The notes beneath the pieces were generated by a model. The model was given only the letters and a program-made list of their open reading frames with translations. It did not search any database and was not told where the DNA came from. Made by a program: the position numbers and the translations under genes. From contig CALGIV010000059.1 of the NCBI GenBank assembly GCA_937914785.1, positions 1-11,773 of the forward strand: a stretch of DNA of 11,773 nt, in the 5' to 3' direction. This document shows, in pieces, positions 6,107 through 11,773 of the stretch (positions within the stretch are counted from its first letter, which is position 1; every line of letters begins with the position of its first letter). Source of the DNA: an uncultured Eubacteriaceae bacterium (GTDB lineage: Bacteria > Bacillota > Clostridia > Eubacteriales > UBA1433).

Positions 6107-7555
6107 TTATTTTTTCTCAATGAATAATTCTGCTTTTCGAATATCTTCCGACGTTGGGACGCCGAACAGCGACATCAAGATAAAGATCGTCCCCGACGTA
6201 ATCAGGCCGGGCCACAATGCATCGACAGTAAAGAGCCCGCCAACGCCGACGGTAGAACACACCGTCCAGACCAAAATAACGACGAGCGAGCAGATAATGC
6301 TGACAAAAGCGGCTTTACTCGTCGCCTTTTTCCAGAAAACACCCAATATCGTCGGGAAGAATAACGCGCCAGCCAGGAACGTAAAGGCGATGAGCAATAA
6401 ATCGATAATACTCGGTACCACCCAGGCCAGCAATGCGCCTACCGCACCGACGATTAACGAGACGACCGAACTCATACGCATCACTTTCTTATCCTTCACC
6501 TGTGGATTGATCGCCCCTTTATAAATATCCAGCGTAATATTGGCCGAACCCATGATAATGCTGACGACCGCCGTGGACATGATGGCCGATAACACACCCA
6601 CAATAACCAATCCCTGAATTCCTTTCGGGAAATATGTCATCGTAATCGCGATAAATGCGCTGTTGCCGCTTTCCAAATTCGGCAGGGCCACCTTGGCTGC
6701 CATACCGATAAATGTCGCCGCCCCTGCAATAAACAAAATCGTCAGCGACGCCCATAATGCGCCGTTACGCGCCACTTTTTCAGATTTTGCTGAAAAGCAC
6801 CGCGTATAACTATCCATTCCCGTGTAAAAGCTGAAAATGCTCGACACCGCAAGAGCGATAATCGTTCCCCAGCCATACCTGCCAATATCGAACCATTCAG
6901 CCGGCAGCTGTGAAAGCTGGCTGACGCCGCCAATCGCCTTCGCCGAAAGCGGCGCGCCCAGAAGGACAACCCCGACAAGAATCAAGGCAAATTGAATCCA
7001 CGTCGTATACGTCACGCCAAAGAGCCCGCCGAACGCCGTATACAGCGTACAGACGACCGCCGTAATAATAAAACAGGCCGACAGCGTCCATCCGGTCATT
7101 GTATTCAAAATTGCCGACATCGCGACAAACTGACTCGCCACAAACCCGACGTTTGATAAAAATGTACTGATTGCAAGCACGTATTTCGTCTTACTGTCGT
7201 AGCGCGCTTCAATGAGTTCCGGATATGTAAAGCTATTTACCTTCTCACCGATTCGCTTGATCAACCGTGTAAACGTCATCCCGAACAGGAAAGTTCCGAC
7301 CGCGAGAATCGTCACATACCAGCCGCCCGATATACCCAATTCATACCCGTTTGCCGCCGTACCAATGATGCTGGCCCCACCAATCCAACTTGCCATCCAC
7401 ATCGCACAGATCGAAAATGTCCCGAGCTTTTTGCCTGCCACATAATAGTCTTCCGACGTTTTTGTCCTGCGTTTTGCAAGCAGCCCCAGAACAATCATCA
7501 ACAACAGATAGCCGATGATAATGGCAATATCCAGTGTACTCAGTCTTGCTCCCAT
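6107..7555 (-). CDS. Sodium:solute symporter (SSS family)
   Basis: This is an inner-membrane secondary transporter of 482 residues, driven by sodium (or protons), with about 13 hydrophobic segments. Family features are the N-terminal SEDYYVAGKKLG stretch (34-45) after the first helix, SWIGGASIIGTA (56-67), the GGLFGVTYTTWIQ region (176-188), and AIMST (324-328), which aligns with the sodium-site serine/threonine of the family. The usual aspartate of the GG..AV..TD..Q signature is replaced here by T (TYTTW), which is mildly odd. GGGAGG about 8 bases before the ATG supports the start. It lies between the acyl-CoA synthetase (23-base gap) and the dehydrogenase genes, so its cargo is probably a carboxylate such as a hydroxy or oxo acid, or else the released acid or an amino acid. 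SSS members also carry pantothenate, proline, acetate and sugars, so the substrate is open. Confidence 0.92.
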   Translation of the reverse strand: MGARLSTLDIAIIIGYLLLMIVLGLLAKRRTKTSEDYYVAGKKLGTFSICAMWMASWIGGASIIGTAANGYELGISGGWYVTILAVGTFLFGMTFTRLIKRIGEKVNSFTYPELIEARYDSKTKYVLAISTFLSNVGFVASQFVAMSAILNTMTGWTLSACFIITAVVCTLYTAFGGLFGVTYTTWIQFALILVGVVLLGAPLSAKAIGGVSQLSQLPAEWFDIGRYGWGTIIALAVSSIFSFYTGMDSYTRCFSAKSEKVARNGALWASLTILFIAGAATFIGMAAKVALPNLESGNSAFIAITMTYFPKGIQGLVIVGVLSAIMSTAVVSIIMGSANITLDIYKGAINPQVKDKKVMRMSSVVSLIVGAVGALLAWVVPSIIDLLLIAFTFLAGALFFPTILGVFWKKATSKAAFVSIICSLVVILVWTVCSTVGVGGLFTVDALWPGLITSGTIFILMSLFGVPTSEDIRKAELFIEKK

Positions 7556-7578
7556 ATTTCACACCTCCCTATACATTA

Positions 7579-9672
7579 TTATTCTTTTAATACAACCAAC
7601 GCATCTGCTACGCCCACGCCTTTACCCCGCTCATATACGAACAACGGATTGATATCCAATTCCAGAAGCGTATCTTTGTTCGCTGCGGCAAAGTCCGAGA
7701 CCGTAACCATCATATCGACCAGCGCAGCGATATCGGCCGGCGCAGCGCCTCTGTAGCCCGTCAATAATTTGTAAGCCTTCAGCGAGGAAATCATCTCTTT
7801 CGCTTCCATCCTGTTCAACGGCACAGGATACAGCGTCACATCTTTAAAGATTTCAACAAATATTCCGCCGAGGCCCACAAGCAGCATCGGCCCAAACTGC
7901 TTATCATTCTTTACACCGACGATCATCTCCACGCCTTTTGGCAGCATCTTCTGCACGAGGATGCCATTTAAAGCTGCCTCAGATGCTTGCTCCGCAACAC
8001 TGTCCATAATCGACGTATACGCTTTGCACACTTGTTGCGCATTCCCAATATTCAGCCGCACACCCCCGACATCCGATTTGTGCATAATATCATCCGAATC
8101 GATTTTTAGTACCACAGGGTAGCCCATATCTTCCGCTGCACGCACCGCTTCTTCCTGCGACAATGCGACGATACCTGCCTCAATGTTGATTCCCGCATCT
8201 GCAAGCATTTTTTTACTCTTATATTCGCTCAATGCCTTTTTTCCATTTTGCTCATCCATTTGCGGAATCGCCAGCTCAAGCGTACGTTCGTCGCTGTGAT
8301 AACCGATAAAATCACTCAAGTGCCGTAACGCCGAGAACGCGTACTTCGTCGTCGGCAACACGGCTACGCCACCTTCTTCAAGCTTGCCGACCAGTTCCGT
8401 ATTGCGTGATGCTTCCATAAAGCTTGCGATCATCAACGGCTTTTCCTTTACCCGCTCGACCGCTTTGAGAATACCCTGAAGCATCACTTCCTGATCGCTG
8501 CCATAAAGTTCCGCAATCGTCCATCCGATAAAGCCTATCGAAACGTTTTCATCCTCCATCACCGCCGAAATGCCTTCGGCAAATTCATCCGCATCATACG
8601 CCAGCATCGCCGTCATATCCAACGGGTTGCGCGGCGTCGCGTAGCCGGGCAATAATTCCCTTAACCGCTGCATCGTCTTTTCAGAAAAATCGGGATAGTT
8701 GATGCCGTACAAATACCCTGTATCCGCACAAATCCCCGTCTCGCCGCCCGATAAGCTGATCGAGGCAAAATCAGCGCACTTTGGCATCGTCTTCAACGTG
8801 GCAAATAAAGATGCCGTACTGCGCAAATCCTGCATATCGTCGACGCGCACCACTCCGTACTTTGCAAAAATCGCATCGTATGTCTTGTCACTTCCCGCCA
8901 TACTGCCCGTATGCGACGCTGCCGTGGCCTCACCTTTCGGACTTCGACCTGCCTTTAATACGATCACAGGCTTTTTCATCTTTGCCGCTTTCTTTAAACC
9001 CTGTTCAAACTTATGCGGATCCTTCACACCCTCCAAATAAATCGCGATAACAGAAGTATCTTTATCTTCAATCAAAAAATTAAGATAATCCCCCATCTGC
9101 ACGACACGGCTGTTACCGGCTGATATTGCATAAGAATACTTCATTCCCACGCTGTTCATCATATCAATGCAAAATTGCCCGCTTTGCGAGACGAAGCCGA
9201 CGCGCCCACGTTTGTTTTCATAAGAACCTACAAATGCAAAGCTGTAAACATCGTCGATAAAATTTACAAATCCGCCGCAATTCGGCCCCATAATCGCAAT
9301 GTCCAACTCACGCGCAACGTCGATAAGCTTCTTTTCGTTGTCGATTCCTTCTTTCGTTCCCACTTCTGAATACCCGCTCGCATAAACGACGGCACCGCCG
9401 CACCCTTTTTGCCTCGCTTCATATAAAAGCGGAATCACCGTCTTTTGCGCCGTACAGATGATAACAAGTTCAACCGTATCTTCAATATCCGAAACACTTT
9501 TATAACATTTGCGGCCAAACACCTCATCCCGCTTCGGATGTACAAAGTAAACGCGTGAAAGATCTTTGCGGTAAGTTAAAATATTCCTGCAGGTATCGCC
9601 ACCAAAGCCAGGGTTCTCACTCGCGCCGATAATGACCATCGATTTTGCTTTCAACAGCTTTGTCAAGTCCAT
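7579..9672 (-). CDS. ADP-forming acyl-CoA synthetase (acetate--CoA ligase type), fused alpha and beta domains
   Basis: The family catalyses acyl-CoA + ADP + phosphate to acid + CoA + ATP, making ATP by substrate-level phosphorylation. In the 697-residue product the order is: CoA-binding Rossmann domain (about 1-135, with GASENPGFGG at 16-25), two succinyl-CoA-ligase-like domains (about 150-460), then an ATP-grasp domain (about 475-697). The phosphorylated histidine is likely H254 in ASHTGSMAGS. The ATP-grasp part has HKSDVGGV at 531-538 and ELDINPL at 671-677. The length and the single chain match the fused one-subunit form of these enzymes. A protein lysine acetyltransferase would need an added GNAT domain, which is absent. 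GGAGG 6 bases before the ATG supports the start. It follows the oxidoreductase gamma gene after 12 bases and would use the acyl-CoA made by that complex. Acyl specificity is unknown. Confidence 0.93.
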   Translation of the reverse strand: MDLTKLLKAKSMVIIGASENPGFGGDTCRNILTYRKDLSRVYFVHPKRDEVFGRKCYKSVSDIEDTVELVIICTAQKTVIPLLYEARQKGCGGAVVYASGYSEVGTKEGIDNEKKLIDVARELDIAIMGPNCGGFVNFIDDVYSFAFVGSYENKRGRVGFVSQSGQFCIDMMNSVGMKYSYAISAGNSRVVQMGDYLNFLIEDKDTSVIAIYLEGVKDPHKFEQGLKKAAKMKKPVIVLKAGRSPKGEATAASHTGSMAGSDKTYDAIFAKYGVVRVDDMQDLRSTASLFATLKTMPKCADFASISLSGGETGICADTGYLYGINYPDFSEKTMQRLRELLPGYATPRNPLDMTAMLAYDADEFAEGISAVMEDENVSIGFIGWTIAELYGSDQEVMLQGILKAVERVKEKPLMIASFMEASRNTELVGKLEEGGVAVLPTTKYAFSALRHLSDFIGYHSDERTLELAIPQMDEQNGKKALSEYKSKKMLADAGINIEAGIVALSQEEAVRAAEDMGYPVVLKIDSDDIMHKSDVGGVRLNIGNAQQVCKAYTSIMDSVAEQASEAALNGILVQKMLPKGVEMIVGVKNDKQFGPMLLVGLGGIFVEIFKDVTLYPVPLNRMEAKEMISSLKAYKLLTGYRGAAPADIAALVDMMVTVSDFAAANKDTLLELDINPLFVYERGKGVGVADALVVLKE

Positions 9673-9684
9673 TTGTCTCCTCCA

Positions 9685-10221
9685 CTATTGCGCGCTTTCG
9701 AACCCTTCATCGAAGCACAACGCATTTTTCGGATTGATTTTACCCCTCTGACCAAAGTAATCATCTATCGTCTCACGCAGAAAGTCCGCTTCAAACAATC
9801 CTGTCGCTTTCGCCAGCGCGCCGAGCATTGCAATATTCGTACCCCGCGGATTTTCAAGCTCGTTGGCAATATCGCTTGCCGCCACCTTTATGACGCGAAT
9901 ATCGTCGCGAAACAGCCGACCTTCTTTTACCATCGAACTGTTCACCAACAGCACGCCGCCGGATTTGACCATACGCTCAAACTTTTCGATCGACGCTTCG
10001 TTCAGTGTCAGAAGGACATCCAGCTTCTTGGCGTACGGGCTGGCAATTTCTTCATCGCTGATCTTCACATTACAATTTGCCGTACCACCGCGCATCTCTG
10101 AGCCGTACGAAGGATACCACGTTATCGTCTTGCCCTGCTTCATACCGGCCGTCGCCAAAATCATCCCTGTCACCAAAACGCCCTGACCACCGAATCCCGC
10201 ACAGATTATTTCAGTCAACAT
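9685..10221 (-). CDS. 2-oxoacid:ferredoxin oxidoreductase, gamma subunit
   Basis: This is the small subunit of a multi-subunit, oxygen-sensitive oxidoreductase that decarboxylates 2-oxo acids to acyl-CoA and reduces ferredoxin. The product of about 178 residues is the usual length of a separate gamma chain. It has the FGGQGV motif near the N-terminus (CAGFGGQGV), SYGSEMRGGTANC in the first third, and NIAMLGAL near the end, all typical of the POR/KOR gamma domain. ATG at 10221 is preferred: it shares its A with the beta stop codon (TGATG) and has GGAGG 9 bases upstream. A GTG at 10224 would add one residue and cannot be excluded. It ends 12 bases before the acyl-CoA synthetase gene. There are no iron-sulfur cysteine clusters, as expected for gamma. 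Confidence 0.92.
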   Translation of the reverse strand: MLTEIICAGFGGQGVLVTGMILATAGMKQGKTITWYPSYGSEMRGGTANCNVKISDEEIASPYAKKLDVLLTLNEASIEKFERMVKSGGVLLVNSSMVKEGRLFRDDIRVIKVAASDIANELENPRGTNIAMLGALAKATGLFEADFLRETIDDYFGQRGKINPKNALCFDEGFESAQ

Positions 10222-10958
10222 CACTTACTCCCTCCTCTATCGACAAACTCTCCGACCGGATAGAAAACCTTCTGTTCTTCCTTCACCCGCCTCATACTGT
10301 CGCGCGGGCTCAGCCCCCAATTGGTCGGACAGGGGCTTAGAATCTCAACGAGTGAAAACCCTTTATTATTCAGCTGATATTCAAATGCTTTTTTAATCAT
10401 CTTGCCTGCTTTCGTCACTTCCGCGGGGCTGTCGACGCTGCCGCGCGCCAAGTAGGCAATGTCGTACTGCCCGATGGTTTTAACGATATCGAACGGCGCA
10501 CCGTTATATTCCACATCACGTCCGGCCGGCGAAGATGTCGTCTTCTGGCCCGGCAGCGTCGCAGGCGACATCTGACCGCCCGTCATACCGAATACACCGT
10601 TATTGACGACGAGTGCAACGATATTCTCATTGCGCAGCGCAGCGTGAATCGTGCTTTCAATCCCAATTGAATACGCCGCGCCGTCGCCGATATGCGCCAA
10701 TACGACCGCGTCCTTGCGTGCGCGCTTCGCGCCGGCCGCCGTGATGATCGGCCTGCCGTGAGCCGCACCGATATTATTAAATGTCAACACCCCGACAAGC
10801 AGTGAACCACAAGCGACATCCGTAACAACAATCAGCTTTTCCGAAATGCCCAATTCTTCAGCCGCTTCACAAACCAGCCTGGCTACAATGCCATGACCGC
10901 ATCCCGGACACCAGGAACTTAAGCTGTCTGTGACTGTATACGGTACCTTATATTTCAT
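10221..10958 (-). CDS. 2-oxoacid:ferredoxin oxidoreductase, beta (thiamine diphosphate) subunit
   Basis: This subunit holds thiamine diphosphate and the proximal iron-sulfur cluster of the 2-oxoacid:ferredoxin oxidoreductase. In the 245 residues the TPP motif runs from GDG at 91-93 to NN at 119-120, followed by FGMTGGQMSPAT at 123-134, typical of KOR/VOR-type beta chains. Cluster ligands are C17 and C20 (CPGCGH), C50 (DVACGS) and C210 (SPCPT), matching the four-cysteine pattern of the family. The start overlaps the alpha stop as TAATG, and GGGGAGG sits 7 bases upstream inside the alpha gene, so the subunits are likely translationally coupled. The next gene, gamma, overlaps by one base. The separate short beta chain and the gene order alpha-beta-gamma fit VOR or KOR types better than one-chain pyruvate enzymes. 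Substrate choice among branched-chain, aromatic or 2-oxoglutarate is not settled. Confidence 0.94.
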   Translation of the reverse strand: MKYKVPYTVTDSLSSWCPGCGHGIVARLVCEAAEELGISEKLIVVTDVACGSLLVGVLTFNNIGAAHGRPIITAAGAKRARKDAVVLAHIGDGAAYSIGIESTIHAALRNENIVALVVNNGVFGMTGGQMSPATLPGQKTTSSPAGRDVEYNGAPFDIVKTIGQYDIAYLARGSVDSPAEVTKAGKMIKKAFEYQLNNKGFSLVEILSPCPTNWGLSPRDSMRRVKEEQKVFYPVGEFVDRGGSK

Positions 10959-11773
10959 TACTTTACCTCCCCACTGTACTTTTCAAGCATTTCCCTGGCG
11001 CGCTGTACGACGATATCCGCCTCCGGCACGTTGGCAACCTCCCCGTAATCCTCTCCCGGATACCTGTTTTTCGACGCCAACAAAATGTCATCGACAACCT
11101 GCCCCAAAATACTCATTTCCACACTCAAGAAGCCGACGACATCACTCCCAAGTGCATCAAACGCCTTTTGCGGAAACGGCCATAACGTAATCGGCCGAAT
11201 CAACCCCAGGCGTATGCCTTGCGCACGGGCAATCTTGACCGCCTCTTTACACACACGGGAACTGATACCGTAAGCGATAAGAACAATCTGTGCATCCTCT
11301 GTCTGAACGCTCTCCCAACGCTGCTCGTTTTCTACCATCGCCGCATACTTTTCCAACAAAAATTGCTGATACGCTTCCGCACCGATGAAATAATAGACAT
11401 TGCCCACCGCACGCATCTCTTCCCCTTTTTGCCGGCCGCGCACAACCCAATCGTATCGATCGATATCGTGCTCTTTAAACTCCGGCAGCTCAACCGCTTC
11501 TACCATCTGGCCGATCGCCGCGTCTGAACCGATGATAACCGGATGGCGATACTTCTCCGCCAAACCAAATGCCTCGTACGCCATATCCGCATTTTCCTGT
11601 ACGCTCGCAGGCGCCAGAACGATCGTACGGTAGTCGCCATGACCGCCGCCGCGCGTCATCTGCCAGTAATCACCCTGACCTTGGAAAATGTCCCCCAGCC
11701 CGCTGCCGATGCGCATCACGTCGACAATAACCGCCGGAAGATCGTTTCCGCACAGGTAGGAAATGCCCTCCTG
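10958..11773 (-). CDS. 2-oxoacid:ferredoxin oxidoreductase, alpha subunit (VorB/KorA-like), 5' end beyond window
   Basis: This is the C-terminal 271 residues of the alpha subunit; the reading frame is open to the right edge, so the start lies outside. The segment begins in the pyrimidine-binding region with QEGISYLCGNDLPAVIVDV. It continues through the family stretch around GLGDIFQGQGDYWQ, GGGHGDYRTIVLAPASVQE and the domain-II strand around VLIAYGISSRVCKEA with RPITLWPFP. The pattern resembles 3-methyl-2-oxobutanoate (VorB) and 2-oxoglutarate (KorA) alpha chains more than pyruvate ones, but residues deciding the substrate cannot be assigned by eye. An internal GTG at 11719 is only a codon inside the domain, not a start. 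A ferredoxin-like delta gene, often placed before alpha in such operons, is not in the window and would lie further right. Confidence 0.93.
   Translation of the reverse strand, partial: QEGISYLCGNDLPAVIVDVMRIGSGLGDIFQGQGDYWQMTRGGGHGDYRTIVLAPASVQENADMAYEAFGLAEKYRHPVIIGSDAAIGQMVEAVELPEFKEHDIDRYDWVVRGRQKGEEMRAVGNVYYFIGAEAYQQFLLEKYAAMVENEQRWESVQTEDAQIVLIAYGISSRVCKEAVKIARAQGIRLGLIRPITLWPFPQKAFDALGSDVVGFLSVEMSILGQVVDDILLASKNRYPGEDYGEVANVPEADIVVQRAREMLEKYSGEVK

Noticed and set aside
11717..11719. GTG near the right edge as the start of the oxidoreductase alpha gene
   Set aside because: The frame stays open to base 11773 and the upstream residues match the family, so this codon is internal.

Overview
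The window looks like a piece of chromosome from an anaerobic, low-to-mid GC Bacillota. The cdaA-cdaR pair is typical of that phylum. Ribosome binding sites are strong GGAGG types, and oxygen-sensitive 2-oxoacid:ferredoxin oxidoreductase genes point to an anaerobe. A Negativicutes-type host is my guess from the look of the proteins, not something the sequence proves. Apart from one rightward regulator gene, every gene lies on the minus strand. I see no tRNA, rRNA, CRISPR array, insertion sequence or phage gene.

Left part (1-4122): reading leftward, uvrA (DNA repair) is followed by the diadenylate cyclase gene cdaA/dacA and the start of its regulator gene cdaR. Two sequence problems sit here. 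The first 95 bases are a perfect 39-bp inverted repeat around a 17-base loop. It folds the cdaR reading frame back on itself and creates a false stop, so it is most simply a contig-end foldback artefact. uvrA is split by a frame change near 2222 that falls just before the second Walker A motif; everything on both sides is well conserved.

Middle (4123-5098): a divergent promoter region of about 200 bases carries two extended -10 promoters, one for uvrA and one for a GntR/FCD-family regulator. A 7-8-7 inverted repeat covers the regulator's -35 and could be its operator. A bidirectional terminator separates the regulator from the convergent operon.

Right part (5099-11773): a tight leftward operon, open at the right edge, has five genes visible. 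They are the alpha (partial), beta and gamma subunits of a 2-oxoacid:ferredoxin oxidoreductase, a fused ADP-forming acyl-CoA synthetase, a sodium:solute symporter and an NAD-type D-2-hydroxyacid dehydrogenase. Start and stop codons overlap between alpha/beta and beta/gamma, and the other gaps are 12-23 bases. Together they suggest an energy-conserving route: uptake of a 2-hydroxy or 2-oxo acid, interconversion by the dehydrogenase, oxidative decarboxylation to an acyl-CoA with reduced ferredoxin, and release of the acid with ATP formation. The adjacent GntR/FCD protein is the natural candidate regulator. The substrate cannot be read from the sequence.
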